Positions 17,721 through 28,888 are shown, counted from the stretch's first letter. The stretch: 34,102 nt of DNA from Candidatus Hydrogenedentota bacterium (GCA_016209895.1 JACQVH010000150.1:1-34102); one strand, 5' to 3'. Notes: generated by a model not told the origin, from the sequence alone. Program-made: numbers and translations.

Positions 17721-17897
17721 GGTTCTCCCCACAAACGGGTGCCAGTATAGGGCGAAGTCCGACCAAATAAAAGTCCATGAAATAACGTTTGCGATAGTGT
17801 CGAGATTGCCTGTAGGTAACATACGTGTATTAGTGAGTCACCGTTTGGGTTTATACTTGAAGATCGGTCGAGATTGATTGAATCCTGGAGAAAATTC

Positions 17898-18719
17898 ATG
17901 ACGGTGTCCACGACAGACGAACCCACGCAATTGCGATTGGGCACGTGTAGCTGGAGTACCAAAGACTGGGTCGGCAAATTCTATACTACGACCAATGCTT
18001 CGGAATTCATCACCGAATATGCGCGGGTCTACGACACGGTCGAGATTGATTCCACGTTCTACAGCACGCCGCGAAAAGAAGTCGTGTTGGCTTGGCGGAA
18101 ACGCACGCCGGAAGGATTCCTTTTTGCCGCCAAGATACCCAAGACCATTACGCACGAGAAGTTTCTGACGGATTGCGACAAGGACCTGGAGGAATTCCTG
18201 GCGACGGTTTCGCTGCTGGGTTCGCGTCTGGGGCCGTTGCTCTTTCAGTTTCCCTACTATGCGAAAGACAAAGGCATTACGCTGAAGGACTTCCTCGCGC
18301 ACCTCGAACCGTTCTTAGCGAAACTTCCCAAGGATGGATTTCGTTTCGCCTTGGAAGTGCGTAACAAGACGTGGCTGAAGCCTCCCTTGATGGACCTTCT
18401 ACAAGCCCACGGCGTGACTCTCGCCTTGATTGACCACCCCTGGATGCCGCGGGCCGACGAACTGATGAAAGATGAGCGCCTCGTGACGGGGCCGTTCGCC
18501 TATATCCGCTGGCTCGGGGACCGCTACGCTATCGAGAAGATCACCACGACCTGGAACCAGTGCGTGATTGATCGTAGTCAAGACCTGGAAGGGTGGGTGC
18601 CCTTGATTAAGCGCCTGTTGGACAAGAGAATCCCCGTCTTCGGCTTCGTGAACAACCACTACGCCGGGTATGCGCCGGACAATGTGGAACACCTGAAACG
18701 AGTACTCAACGAGGCATAG
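17898..18719 (+). CDS. DUF72 family protein (TIM-barrel, YecE-like)
   Basis: A 273-residue protein of the DUF72 family, recognised by LRLGTCSWSTKDWVGKFY near the N-terminus, VEIDSTFYSTP, FLFAAKIPKTITHEK, GPLLFQFP, FALEVRNKTWL and AYIRWLGD. These are the usual DUF72 blocks in the usual order, and the length is normal. The family folds as a TIM barrel and its biochemical function is not established. The ATG at 17898 is chosen over a TTG eight codons upstream because GGAG lies seven bases before it. The gene is transcribed divergently from the PspC-domain gene and converges on the radical SAM gene, so it appears to stand alone. Confidence 0.88.
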   Translation: MTVSTTDEPTQLRLGTCSWSTKDWVGKFYTTTNASEFITEYARVYDTVEIDSTFYSTPRKEVVLAWRKRTPEGFLFAAKIPKTITHEKFLTDCDKDLEEFLATVSLLGSRLGPLLFQFPYYAKDKGITLKDFLAHLEPFLAKLPKDGFRFALEVRNKTWLKPPLMDLLQAHGVTLALIDHPWMPRADELMKDERLVTGPFAYIRWLGDRYAIEKITTTWNQCVIDRSQDLEGWVPLIKRLLDKRIPVFGFVNNHYAGYAPDNVEHLKRVLNEA

Positions 18720-18738
18720 GCGGGTCCCCGAAAATACA

Positions 18739-18813
18739 AATTCGAGGCACGCTGCACTTGCCTTCCTCCACAAGGAGGAGTGGGAGCGGCAAGCTCACAC
18801 AATGTCTCGAATT
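18739..18813. other. Imperfect long hairpin between convergent genes
   Basis: AATTCGAG (18739-18746) pairs with CTCGAATT (18806-18813), GCACTTGCC pairs roughly with GGCAAGCTC, and at the tip TCCTCC-ACAA-GGAGGA (18764-18779) forms a perfect 6-bp stem with a 4-nt loop. The structure lies 20 nt after the DUF72 stop and 110 nt before the end of the radical SAM gene. There is no T-run on either side, so it is not a standard intrinsic terminator, but its position fits a transcript-end or transcription-separating role. Confidence 0.45.
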
Positions 18814-18922
18814 GAAGGCTAACCGAAAACTTTCGAAGGTTTATACCATCGTTTAGTGACGGAAATCAAACTCCAATCACCCGCACGCACGGGGAGGGTC
18901 CTGGTCCTCGCCGACCACCGCG

Positions 18923-21520
18923 CTACGCTGAACGAGCCGCCACGCGTCTTTCCCCCGGCGTCGAGGTCGAATCACCAAGAAACGTCGCGCATTTCACAAC
19001 CACGGTGGTAGCCGCATCCATTCCCAGTAACGCTATGATTTCTCGCGGTTTGGCGGCTTTGCCGTCGCGTAGGGTGGTAGTGAAATCAATGGCGAGTTGT
19101 CCTTGGTCTATCACACGAACGTCCAGAAACTGTATCAAGGGACGTATATTGATGCGGTTGACTCCCTTCCCATTGCCGTTCTGAGATTTCGCTTTCCGCT
19201 CCACCAAAATGGTGTCCGACGCGAGAATTCCTTCTATCCGCGTCTTCACGACCTCCGCGTCACCTCGGGCGTATAGGGTGTAGCTGAATCCAGTGACGGA
19301 ACTCATCAGCGAGGGTGCGTTCATCGGGACTTCGCTGATCTCAAACGCGTCAAAACCCAAGGGCAAGGTGTTCTGCAGGCGCGCGAGGAACTCCGCAGGC
19401 TCGACTCGCCCCTTCAACAGAATGTCCATGTAATCGCCGCTGCTTTCCTCGCCTACAGGAGAGGCCGTAGAGAAATTCACCTTCGGATGGGCATGGAATC
19501 CCTGCGAATAGGAGAGTGGCGCGCGAGCGCGGCGTAAGGCGCGGACCCACGCGTTCATCAATTCGAGGTGAGAGAGGAAACGCGCTTCGCCGGTGCGGCC
19601 AATCCGGAAACGCAGCCGTTGGACGGGTGGCGGCTCCACACGCGGCGGCAACGGTTTGCGCTGCCAATCCCTTTCTTCAGCGGAACCGGCCTTCGAGCGT
19701 TTGAGCATGTGCTTGCATAACTCGCGCTCGCGGTAAATCACACCGCAAAGATGGCATTTCCCGTGACGGCAGTCTTCGGCGTATTTGAGCTCCACGGCCC
19801 GGCGCCAGTCGTCCTGGAACCATTTCTTGGGGATCATGACGTCAATGTGGTCCCATGGCAGTCGCTCGTCGAGGTCGCGCTCACGGACTGCACCCGGTAC
19901 GTCGAATTTCACTTCTTCGATCGCCTTCAACCACGCATCGAAATTGAAATACTCATCCCACGTATCGAACCGCGCGCCGCGTTGCCATGCCGCCTCGAGC
20001 AAATCCCCGGCGCGTCGGTCGCCACGCGTAATCAGTCCCTCGATGAACGTCGTCTCCGGGTGATGGCGTCCAAACTTGACGCCGCGATTGCCGGCAAAAC
20101 CACGTTCGAGAATGCCTTGTCGGCGTGCGACTTCTTCGATGCCAATCTGTTCCGCCCACTGGAAAGGCGTGAACGGTTTCGGAACAAACGTCGAAACGCC
20201 GGTGTGGACGCGCGCCTTTCGATTCACCGTGCGGGCCCGTTGCAACGTGCGCAGACACAAGTCCACGATGGCTTGCACGTCGTCGTCACGCTCCGTCGGC
20301 AAGCCGATGATGAAGTAACACTTGACGTGTTCCCAGCCGCGCCGGAAAGCTTCAAGCGACATTTCCAGCAATTCTTCGTCGGGAATCCACTTGTTAATCA
20401 CGGCGCGCAGGCGCGGGCTGGCGGCCTCCGGCGCGAACGTGAGACCGCTTCGGCGCACGCCGGACACCATATCCGCGAGGTCCACAGAAAAGGAATCCAA
20501 GCGCAGCGACGGCAGCGAAACCGCGACGTTATCCTTATGGGCGCGTTCGACAGACTGTTGCACCAACGTGCGCACCCGCGAGTAGTCGCACGTGGACAAC
20601 GAGACCAGCGACACTTCCTCATATCCGGTGCTTTCGAGCGTGCGTTCCATAAGTTCATCTATCCTGCTCAAGCTGCGCTCGCGGACCGGCCGCGTCACCA
20701 TTCCCGCTTGACAAAAGCGACAGCCGTGGGTGCAACCCCGCAATACTTCGAGGCTGACCCGATCATGCACCTGCTGGGTGTAGGGGACGATGTAGTCCGT
20801 CGGAAACGTCGCGCCGTCCAAGTCTTGGACGAGACGCTTCACGATCTTCGGCGCGTTTTCCTTGGGTAAGATGCGACCGTCCGACAAGGTCTCGAAAGGA
20901 TAGAGTTCCGGCACGTAGAATCCGGGCAGCACGCTGACCGCCTTGAGTTTTTCGCGCCGCGACTTATCACGCATCCCGCGCATCAAATCGGCGAGTTCTA
21001 CGATGGCATCCTCGCCGTCGCCGATGAGAAAGAAGTCAATAAACGGCGCCAGCGGTTCCGGATTGAATACGCTGGGTCCGCCTGCAAATATCAGGGCATG
21101 ATTATCGTCGCGGTCTTTGCTCCGCAACGGTAAACTGGACAAGTCGAGGATGTTCAGCACATTGGTGTAAGTGAGTTCGGACTGCAGCGTGAAGCCGATC
21201 AGGTCCATGCAGTCGAGCGGGTCTTTTGACTCGTTTGTAAATAAGGGCAGACGGCGCGCCCGTAGCGCCGCTTCCATGTCCGGGGCCGGGGCATACGCCC
21301 GTTCCGCCCAACACCAAGGTAGCCGGTTGAGGATCGAATACAGGATCAGGATGCCCAGATTGCCGAGACCAAGATCATAGAGGTCGGGAAACACCAGCGC
21401 CACGCGCAGATCAACGTCGGTCGCCTTTTTGTGCGTGGCGTTAACTTCCGTGCCCAGATACCGCGACGGTTTCTGAACGTTAGGAAGAATTTCGTTATAT
21501 AGAATGTCGCGCAGATTCAT
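18923..21520 (-). CDS. B12-binding-like radical SAM protein fused to a DUF2344 domain
   Basis: An 865-residue fusion of two modules often found as neighbours or fused: a TIGR03960-type radical SAM protein and a TIGR03936/DUF2344 RNA-modification-like domain. Residues 1-220 form a cobalamin-binding-like Rossmann region (LRVALVFPDLYDLGLGNLG, IFAGGPSVFNPEP, FFLIGDGEDAI). The radical SAM cluster CTHGCRFC places Cys263, Cys267 and Cys270 for the 4Fe-4S cluster. A short cysteine-rich segment (CRHGKCHLCGVIYRERELC) links to the C-terminal domain, which begins LRFRIGRTGEARFLSHLELM and contains YSQGFHAHPKVNF and SSGDYMDI. The substrate is unknown; proximity to ribonuclease and ribosomal genes in other genomes suggests RNA, but none is nearby here. 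The ATG start is clear, though no strong Shine-Dalgarno sequence is seen. Confidence 0.9.
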   Translation of the reverse strand: MNLRDILYNEILPNVQKPSRYLGTEVNATHKKATDVDLRVALVFPDLYDLGLGNLGILILYSILNRLPWCWAERAYAPAPDMEAALRARRLPLFTNESKDPLDCMDLIGFTLQSELTYTNVLNILDLSSLPLRSKDRDDNHALIFAGGPSVFNPEPLAPFIDFFLIGDGEDAIVELADLMRGMRDKSRREKLKAVSVLPGFYVPELYPFETLSDGRILPKENAPKIVKRLVQDLDGATFPTDYIVPYTQQVHDRVSLEVLRGCTHGCRFCQAGMVTRPVRERSLSRIDELMERTLESTGYEEVSLVSLSTCDYSRVRTLVQQSVERAHKDNVAVSLPSLRLDSFSVDLADMVSGVRRSGLTFAPEAASPRLRAVINKWIPDEELLEMSLEAFRRGWEHVKCYFIIGLPTERDDDVQAIVDLCLRTLQRARTVNRKARVHTGVSTFVPKPFTPFQWAEQIGIEEVARRQGILERGFAGNRGVKFGRHHPETTFIEGLITRGDRRAGDLLEAAWQRGARFDTWDEYFNFDAWLKAIEEVKFDVPGAVRERDLDERLPWDHIDVMIPKKWFQDDWRRAVELKYAEDCRHGKCHLCGVIYRERELCKHMLKRSKAGSAEERDWQRKPLPPRVEPPPVQRLRFRIGRTGEARFLSHLELMNAWVRALRRARAPLSYSQGFHAHPKVNFSTASPVGEESSGDYMDILLKGRVEPAEFLARLQNTLPLGFDAFEISEVPMNAPSLMSSVTGFSYTLYARGDAEVVKTRIEGILASDTILVERKAKSQNGNGKGVNRINIRPLIQFLDVRVIDQGQLAIDFTTTLRDGKAAKPREIIALLGMDAATTVVVKCATFLGDSTSTPGERRVAARSA

Positions 21521-21570
21521 GGTTCAAAGTGGGAACGATAAGTTAACTGTGAGCTACGTCATTGGGAGGA

Positions 21571-21588
21571 GGTCCGCCGCGGCGGACC
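21571..21588. other. 18-bp perfect GC-rich palindrome
   Basis: GGTCCGCCGCGGCGGACC is its own reverse complement. It lies downstream of the amidohydrolase stop and upstream of the radical SAM start (both minus strand). It could form a strong RNA hairpin at the end of the amidohydrolase message, but no T-run follows on the minus strand, so a terminator call is not justified. Confidence 0.5.
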
Positions 21589-21622
21589 GACGCGGCAATC
21601 TCATTTGTCCAAGAACGCGTGG

Positions 21623-22969
21623 TTAGCCGACCGTTGCAGGCTCCTTCTTGACCACCGATGGCGTCTTCCAATTCTTCAACGTACCCTCGTAATCGAATAA
21701 TTCATGGGCATTGCCGCGCATCAAACGCGCGACCAGCGCCGGCACGTGCGCACCGTCAATCCAGTGCTCCTCGACCAACTCGCTGATCGCCTGCGCCAAA
21801 CCCTTGCGGGCGATCTGCGCGTGACCGGGGACCATCTCGACCGGGATATAGTCGCCGCCGAAGGTGAGCAATTTGTTGGCGGGCGCCGCCATAAGAAACT
21901 CCTTTACAAAACGAACACTTGCCAGCGGGTTGATAATCCAGGCCCAGCAGAGGTCCACGTAGGCGTTCGGATAATGCTTGGCAATGGCGATGGCCTCGTC
22001 CTGGTACGGATAGGTGATGTGCATAATGACGAAGGGCGTCTTGGGATGCGCCTTAAGCAATTCGCACATGTCGCCGGCATTGTTGCGGACACGATGCAGC
22101 GGCATGCCGCCTGAACCGGCGTAATACCCGGTATGAAGCTTTACCGGCAGATGGAATTCCGTAGCCTTCTCGACACAGTAATGGAACAAATGGTCCTGGA
22201 TGGCCTTCAACTCATCCATCGGGAGATTCTTCGGGTTCGCGAGGTATTTTTCGAACAACGGCACCGCGTCGTCCGCGCTGACCTTCTCGTAGTCAATCCG
22301 GCGCCCGTACGCGCTCTGGTTTTTCACCGCGATGGCGCGTGGACCGTAGGTTGCGAAACACCAGTCCAGCACCTCGTGCCAATCTTTCAAACTCTTCACG
22401 TCACGATTCGCCAACTTGGACACCGCCTCGATGTTCAGCCCCGTGCTCAACGCGACGAAGCTGAGGTCTTGGCATAACAGGTCGGGATACTGTGTCTCCA
22501 TAAAGATAGTCGTTTGGAGATTGTTCACCTGGCAGTATTCGATATTCGCCACGTCGCGCAGGATGGGATAGTAGTACCCCGGCTTGATCATGGCGGCGAG
22601 TCTGTCGGAGATACTCCGATAGTTGTCCTCCCGAAGATCGTCTTCGCCGTACAGCATCCGCACCGTCTCGCGGATGTTCTGCAGGTACCCCGTGTGCCGC
22701 GCCTTCTCGTAGAACGGTCCGACGGTGCGCCATTTCTCGTCAACATCAATGTTGGGGTTGCCGATCTTGTCCCGCTCCTTGGGGTCCAGTCCGGCGACCA
22801 GCAAATCCGAATCAGAGTAATGCGAAAAGAAAATGCCGAAGTCTCGGATAGGCTGCCGTCCGCCATCGCCCGTCGGCGCAGATAGGCGCGTCGTTTCCTC
22901 CCAGATATGCTCGTGCGTGTCTACAAACGGCGTCCGATCAATAAGATTCCGAATCTCACTGCTGACCAC
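21623..22969 (-). CDS. Amidohydrolase-superfamily protein
   Basis: A TIM-barrel metal-dependent hydrolase of about 448 residues in the amidohydrolase-2 style. The first strand has the metal site FVDTHEHIWEE (HxH). Later come VKLHTGYY, FVIMHITYPYQDEA and LLTFGGDYIPVEM, which supply the further His residues and the final Asp of the superfamily. Length and the order of motifs are somewhat like uronate isomerase-type members, but the substrate cannot be named. The start is best placed at GTG 22969: AAGGAG lies seven bases before it, whereas the upstream in-frame ATG at 22990 has no ribosome site and would put that Shine-Dalgarno inside the gene. The gene stands alone, with a 447-bp gap upstream that carries an inverted-repeat element. 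No signal peptide is visible. Confidence 0.85.
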   Translation of the reverse strand: MVSSEIRNLIDRTPFVDTHEHIWEETTRLSAPTGDGGRQPIRDFGIFFSHYSDSDLLVAGLDPKERDKIGNPNIDVDEKWRTVGPFYEKARHTGYLQNIRETVRMLYGEDDLREDNYRSISDRLAAMIKPGYYYPILRDVANIEYCQVNNLQTTIFMETQYPDLLCQDLSFVALSTGLNIEAVSKLANRDVKSLKDWHEVLDWCFATYGPRAIAVKNQSAYGRRIDYEKVSADDAVPLFEKYLANPKNLPMDELKAIQDHLFHYCVEKATEFHLPVKLHTGYYAGSGGMPLHRVRNNAGDMCELLKAHPKTPFVIMHITYPYQDEAIAIAKHYPNAYVDLCWAWIINPLASVRFVKEFLMAAPANKLLTFGGDYIPVEMVPGHAQIARKGLAQAISELVEEHWIDGAHVPALVARLMRGNAHELFDYEGTLKNWKTPSVVKKEPATVG

Positions 22970-23416
22970 TTGGGTTCTCCTTGTTGACATTCGGCAGGAT
23001 TTCTGGGTTTGATGATACTTGTTCCCTCGTCTTGTGGCAAGCGTGACCTTCCGATTGATCGGTGAACATGGATTCAAATTCTAAGTGCAACACTTTTCTT
23101 GCCGCACAGGACTTCGTTTGGAATGGCGTGTCTCTTAACCGATTGTGGAGACACGGCATTCCAAACGAAGTCTTAAGACGCAATCACTTCAAATGAAAGA
23201 AGTTATGGTGTTGCACTTAGACTTTGAATCCGCGGTTATCCGCGCTCAATGCCGCACACAAAACGCCGTTTTTCGAATCAGACACACCTTTCGCGTCTTG
23301 GACCCGAAGGCACGAGCGGAGATGTACTTGTCTCCCGCGAGACGACCATTATTGTGCGATCCTTTTGAGGAAAATCACAACGCCATACCGAGCTGAAGTC
23401 CGCTACATCCGATTCA
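22970..23416. other. Gene-free gap holding an inverted-repeat element
   Basis: This is the only long gap in the window. It contains the composite inverted-repeat element at 23070-23231. Next to it is a small hairpin CGCGG-TTAT-CCGCG (23231-23244). About 170 bp follow in which I see no gene, RNA motif or further repeat. I find no clear promoter for the amidohydrolase, although one must lie here if that gene is transcribed alone. Confidence 0.6.
23070..23231. repeat. 162-bp composite inverted-repeat element (MITE-like)
   Basis: Two nested inverted repeats. The outer arms, 23070-23093 and 23208-23231, match in 23 of 24 positions as reverse complements (ending GAATCC, containing GTGTTGCACTTAGA). 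The inner arms, 23110-23134 and 23148-23172, match in 24 of 25 (GACTTCGTTTGGAATG and on). The loop between the inner arms is 13 nt; the spacers between inner and outer arms are 16 and 35 nt. No open reading frame lies inside and no target-site duplication is visible. This looks like a non-autonomous mobile element or a mobile regulatory hairpin rather than a terminator. Confidence 0.65.
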
Positions 23417-24895
23417 CTAGTCCCGCTTTTGCGTGATCTTGTCTATGATCTTGGTGGTGGATTGGCCTTCGACGCCGGGGAGGAGGTGGATTTCGCCGCC
23501 GTAACTTTCGACGACTTTGCGTTCTTCTTGATTGATGGTGTTGATGTTGTAGTCGCCGCCCTTGGCGTAGACGGTCGGGTGCAGCGCCTGCAGGATCGAG
23601 ACGGTCGTGGGATCGGAAAAGATGGTGACGTAATTTACGCATTCGAGCGCCGAGAGCACCAAGGCCCGGTTGGCTTCGTTCACGACGGGCCGGCTCGGGC
23701 CTTTGACTTTTCGGACCGACGCGTCGCTATTCAACCCAACGACCAGGATGTCGCCGAGTCGGGCGGCCTTCATTAGATAGGTAACGTGCCCGACGTGGAG
23801 AAGATCGAAGACGCCATTGGTCCAGACCACGCGTTTGCCATCTTCTCGATGCCGTCGGACGATCTGTTTGAGTTCCTCCAGTGTTTTCAATTTGGCGGGA
23901 CCAACCTTGCCGAGAAGCGCATGCTCCAGTTCGGCGCGCGGCACGGTGACAACGCCGGGTTGCTTCACCGCGATTCCCGCCGCGGCGTTTCCGATCACGG
24001 CTGCATCGTGGAGCGAGCCACCCGCGACCAACGTCACGGCTACGGCGGCCGTAACCGTGTCTCCCGCGCCGGTGACGTCCACCACTTCGTGGGGGTCAAT
24101 GGTAATGGGCACATCCTCGACCGTGCCATCGGCGCTAAACACGGTAATCCCCTTAGGACCGCGCGTAATGAGGGCGTTCTTGCAGATGGTCAAGAGTTTT
24201 TTCCCCGCGGCCTGGAGGGTCGCGTCATCTACAACGGCAATTCCCGCGCCGAGGCCCGCTTCACGGTCATTGGGCACGATCACGTCAAACTCTTTGAAAG
24301 CGCCCGCGCGTTCCCGCGAATCGCCCACGGTGACGAGCTTATGCTTCTTGGCGCAAGCGACCACTTCCTGCAAAACGCGTTCAGTGGCGACCGTTGAAAC
24401 CTGGTCTCCCACCATGATGGCGTCCACTTCCGGCGCGCGCGCGCGGATATTCGCAATCACTTGGTCTTCCACGGTACCTGAAATGAACTTTGGCTTGGGG
24501 GTATCGGTGCGCAAGACTTCTTGAAGAGGAATGTTAAAGCCGCCGGCCTTGATCTTTCCGTAGGTGTTGGTGGGCCGTGACGGGTCTATAACTACGCCGG
24601 ACGCGTCTACATTGCGCGCGGCAAACTCCTTGAGAACGATGTCGGCATTCGAGTCAGCGCCGACGACGCCGACCATGTACGTCTTCGCGTCCAAGGCGGC
24701 GACGTTGCAGGCCGCGTTACCGGCGGCTCCGGGATTGTGCTTTCGTTCCTGCACTTCGAAGATCGGGATGGGCGCTTCCAGGCTGATGCCCGTCATGATG
24801 CCAAATACGTTTTCGTCGAGATAAATGTCGCCCACGACCAGAATCCGTGCCCGTGGGAACCGAGCGAGCAGATTGCGATAGTACTGACCATCCAT
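23417..24895 (-). CDS. hldE: Bifunctional heptose-7-phosphate kinase / heptose-1-phosphate adenylyltransferase
   Basis: A 492-residue two-domain enzyme of ADP-heptose synthesis, the precursor of the LPS inner core. Residues 1-~330 are a PfkB/ribokinase-like sugar kinase (ILVVGDIYLDENVFG, NPGAAGNAACNVAAL, VDVTGAGDT with catalytic Asp, GNAAAGIAVKQPG). Residues ~350-492 are a nucleotidyltransferase (VVWTNGVFDLLHVGHVTYL with the HxGH motif, GLNSDASVRKVKGPSRPV). Order and length match E. coli HldE. The kinase would make heptose 1,7-bisphosphate and the second domain ADP-heptose after dephosphorylation by GmhB, which is not in the window. The gene lies 104 nt downstream of dnaJ on the same strand, so it may share the heat-shock transcript or have its own promoter in that gap. 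GGGAG upstream of the ATG is rather far (about 12 nt). Confidence 0.92.
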   Translation of the reverse strand: MDGQYYRNLLARFPRARILVVGDIYLDENVFGIMTGISLEAPIPIFEVQERKHNPGAAGNAACNVAALDAKTYMVGVVGADSNADIVLKEFAARNVDASGVVIDPSRPTNTYGKIKAGGFNIPLQEVLRTDTPKPKFISGTVEDQVIANIRARAPEVDAIMVGDQVSTVATERVLQEVVACAKKHKLVTVGDSRERAGAFKEFDVIVPNDREAGLGAGIAVVDDATLQAAGKKLLTICKNALITRGPKGITVFSADGTVEDVPITIDPHEVVDVTGAGDTVTAAVAVTLVAGGSLHDAAVIGNAAAGIAVKQPGVVTVPRAELEHALLGKVGPAKLKTLEELKQIVRRHREDGKRVVWTNGVFDLLHVGHVTYLMKAARLGDILVVGLNSDASVRKVKGPSRPVVNEANRALVLSALECVNYVTIFSDPTTVSILQALHPTVYAKGGDYNINTINQEERKVVESYGGEIHLLPGVEGQSTTKIIDKITQKRD

Positions 24896-24999
24896 AGTTG
24901 CGCAAACTCCCGGAGATTACCGCCCATTATGAAGAAAATCACGAGGATTGTAGCGCGGCGCGCCGCTTTGATTCCACACCTGACAGGATCGGGACCCTC

Positions 25000-26124
25000 T
25001 CAGCCGGTGAAGGTCCTTTTTAGTTTTTCCATGAAACGACGGTGAAGCGGATAGGCCGCTTCGATATCGCTTTGCTCCTGGAATTGCTTCAAAAGTTCCT
25101 TCTGCTTGGCGGAGAGCTTGGTCGGCGTCTCGACGTGCACGCGAATAATTTCGTCGCCATGCCGATATCCACGAATATCGCGGACCCCGAGCCCGCGTAG
25201 CCGGAAGAGTGTGCCGGATTGTGTTCCCGCGGGGATTTTGAGCTCCGCCTTCCCATTTAAGGTGGGCACTTCGATGGTGGCGCCGACCGCGGCTTGCGGA
25301 AAACTGATCGGAATTTCACAGATGATGTCGTTACCGTCCCGCTCGAAAAGCGCGTCCGGCGCTACTTCCACGAAGATATAGAGGTCTCCGCGCGGTCCGC
25401 CCATGTCTCCCGGTTCACCCTCGCCCGCCAAGCGCAGCCGTGTGCCGGTGTCCACGCCGGCCGGGAGCTCGACGGCGAGGTCTCGTTGCACGCGGACACG
25501 GCCGGTCCCGGAGCAGCGCGAACAAGGCCGAGTAATCACCCGGCCGCGACCCCGACACCGGCCACAGGTCTGTGTAATGCTGAAGAAGCCCTGGACGCGC
25601 CGGACTTGGCCGGAGCCGCCGCATTCCGGACACGCCTGCGGCTGCGAGCCGGCGGCCGCTCCTGTCCCGCTACAGTCGCTACAGGTTTCCATCCGCGCCA
25701 GGCGAATCGTCTTCTTGGTGCCGGCGGCGGCCTCACGGAATGTGACGGTAAGCCGATACTCGAGGTCATTGCCTGGCGTTGCGGCGCGGCGGCGCGGACC
25801 ACCCCGGCCGAATAACACGTCAAAGAAGTCTTCAAACGGCGCGTCCGTCCCCGCGCCGCCGAACCCGAAGTCACCAAAGCCGCCGGCGCCTGCGAACTGT
25901 TCGCCGGCGCGTCCGAAACGATCATACTGGGCTCGTTTCTGGGGGTTCTTCAGCGTATCGTACGCTTCGTTGACTTCCTTTAGCTTCTCTTCAGCCGCTT
26001 TGTCTCCCCCCGTCTTATCCGGATGGTATTTATGGGCAAGCTTCAAGTATGCCTTGCGGATTTCCTCTTCCGAAGCCGTCCGAGAAACACCGAGTATTTC
26101 GTAGAAATCCTTCTCTTTCGTCAT
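25000..26124 (-). CDS. dnaJ: Chaperone DnaJ (Hsp40)
   Basis: A 374-residue type I J-protein, the co-chaperone that delivers substrates to DnaK and stimulates its ATPase. The J-domain (residues 5-70) has the HPD motif in [12 protein letters not shown] Gly/Phe region follows ([10 protein letters not shown], then [13 protein letters not shown]). Four zinc-binding CxxCxGxG repeats are all intact: [24 protein letters not shown] and CSRCSGTG. The C-terminal substrate-binding domain begins after GRVRVQRDL and is full length. It is the last gene of the hrcA-grpE-dnaK-dnaJ operon, 18 nt after the dnaK stop. No clear Shine-Dalgarno sequence precedes the ATG, so translation may be coupled to dnaK. Confidence 0.97.
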   Translation of the reverse strand: MTKEKDFYEILGVSRTASEEEIRKAYLKLAHKYHPDKTGGDKAAEEKLKEVNEAYDTLKNPQKRAQYDRFGRAGEQFAGAGGFGDFGFGGAGTDAPFEDFFDVLFGRGGPRRRAATPGNDLEYRLTVTFREAAAGTKKTIRLARMETCSDCSGTGAAAGSQPQACPECGGSGQVRRVQGFFSITQTCGRCRGRGRVITRPCSRCSGTGRVRVQRDLAVELPAGVDTGTRLRLAGEGEPGDMGGPRGDLYIFVEVAPDALFERDGNDIICEIPISFPQAAVGATIEVPTLNGKAELKIPAGTQSGTLFRLRGLGVRDIRGYRHGDEIIRVHVETPTKLSAKQKELLKQFQEQSDIEAAYPLHRRFMEKLKRTFTG

Positions 26125-26142
26125 GGGTCAGGTTGACCGTTC

Positions 26143-28077
<1,935 letters not shown>

Positions 28078-28127
28078 TGTTGTGTACCTCCTCGTCGTCT
28101 ATATCGAAAAATTCAGAGTCTATGAGT

Positions 28128-28847
28128 TCAATTGATCCGGCGGCCAGTCTCCGGCGACCGGTCGGGAGCAGCTTCCTCGGTCGGTTCAGCGGATGACGAA
28201 TCTACGTCGCTTGACCCTTGCTGGTCATGACCTTGTTTTCCCGGCGGGCCGGCGCTGACCGCGACTCGTGTGGGTCGCAGAACACGATCGCCCAAACGGT
28301 AACCCTTTTGAATCTCCTGCGCCACACAATCGGCAGGGATCTCGTCGGATTCCCTATGTATCACGGCCTCGTGGACCTCGGGGTTGAAGGGTTCTCCCAT
28401 GGCCGGGATGAGATTGACGCCGTTCCGATTCAGGACCTCGTGGAAATGCCGGAGTACGAGTTCAACCCCTTCGGCCAACGCCCCCGAGTAATCATTCGCG
28501 TGCTCCAGGGCGCGCTCCAGATTGTCTGCGACCGGCAGCAATTCCTGTATAATCGCGCCTGTGGCGTTCTTTCGATTTTGTTCCGCCTCGCGTGCGACGC
28601 GTTTCTTGTAATTGTCGAAGTCCGCACGCAGGCGGAGTATTTGGCCTTTCAGCGCGTCCCGCTCGGCCACGAGTGCCGTTACCGCTGCTTCGGAGGCCGT
28701 GTCAGATGACTCGCTCGGACGCGTTTCATTTGGATTTACGATTGCTTGTTCCGGAGCTTCGGGTTTATCACACAATTGCGCCTCCCGCTCCGCTTCACGT
28801 TCCAAACGTTTTTCTAATTCAGTTTTCGGCACTTCCGCCGCCTTCAT
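28128..28847 (-). CDS. grpE: Nucleotide exchange factor GrpE
   Basis: A 239-residue GrpE, which releases ADP from DnaK. The first ~65 residues are charged and low in complexity. A long coiled coil follows (ALVAERDALKGQILRLRADFDNYKKRVARE) and then a four-helix and beta domain with the family signature: HEAVIHRESDEIPADCVAQEIQ then KGYRLGDRVLRPTRVAVS. The C-terminal 40 residues are a polar extension (DQQGSSDVDSSSAEPTEE) that makes the protein longer than E. coli GrpE (197). GAGGA lies close before the ATG. It sits 41 nt after hrcA, and that gap contains a perfect GC palindrome. Confidence 0.95.
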   Translation of the reverse strand: MKAAEVPKTELEKRLEREAEREAQLCDKPEAPEQAIVNPNETRPSESSDTASEAAVTALVAERDALKGQILRLRADFDNYKKRVAREAEQNRKNATGAIIQELLPVADNLERALEHANDYSGALAEGVELVLRHFHEVLNRNGVNLIPAMGEPFNPEVHEAVIHRESDEIPADCVAQEIQKGYRLGDRVLRPTRVAVSAGPPGKQGHDQQGSSDVDSSSAEPTEEAAPDRSPETGRRIN

Positions 28848-28871
28848 ATTTCCTCGAGGTCAATTCCCAAT

Positions 28872-28887
28872 CCGCGCGTACGCGCGG
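28872..28887. other. 16-bp perfect palindrome in the hrcA-grpE gap
   Basis: CCGCGCGTACGCGCGG begins one base past the hrcA stop codon (minus strand). A second perfect stem, AACCCG-CGATC-CGGGTT (28891-28907), overlaps the end of hrcA. On the mRNA these would form two adjacent stable hairpins about 25 nt before the grpE start. No T-run follows, so they are more likely a processing, stability or translation-level element than a terminator. Confidence 0.5.
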
Positions 28888-28888
28888 C

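Noticed and set aside
19751-20869. 372-codon open frame on the plus strand
   Set aside because: Antisense to the radical SAM gene, which carries the CxxxCxxC cluster and family motifs. The long frame is a side effect of high GC codon bias.
23231-23244. CGCGG-TTAT-CCGCG as separate regulatory hairpin
   Set aside because: Short, and it touches the end of the larger inverted-repeat element; reported only as part of the gap description.
24955-24966. GCGGCGCGCCGC palindrome as terminator between dnaJ and hldE
   Set aside because: No loop and no T-run on the minus strand, so I do not call a terminator; whether hldE shares the heat-shock transcript remains open.
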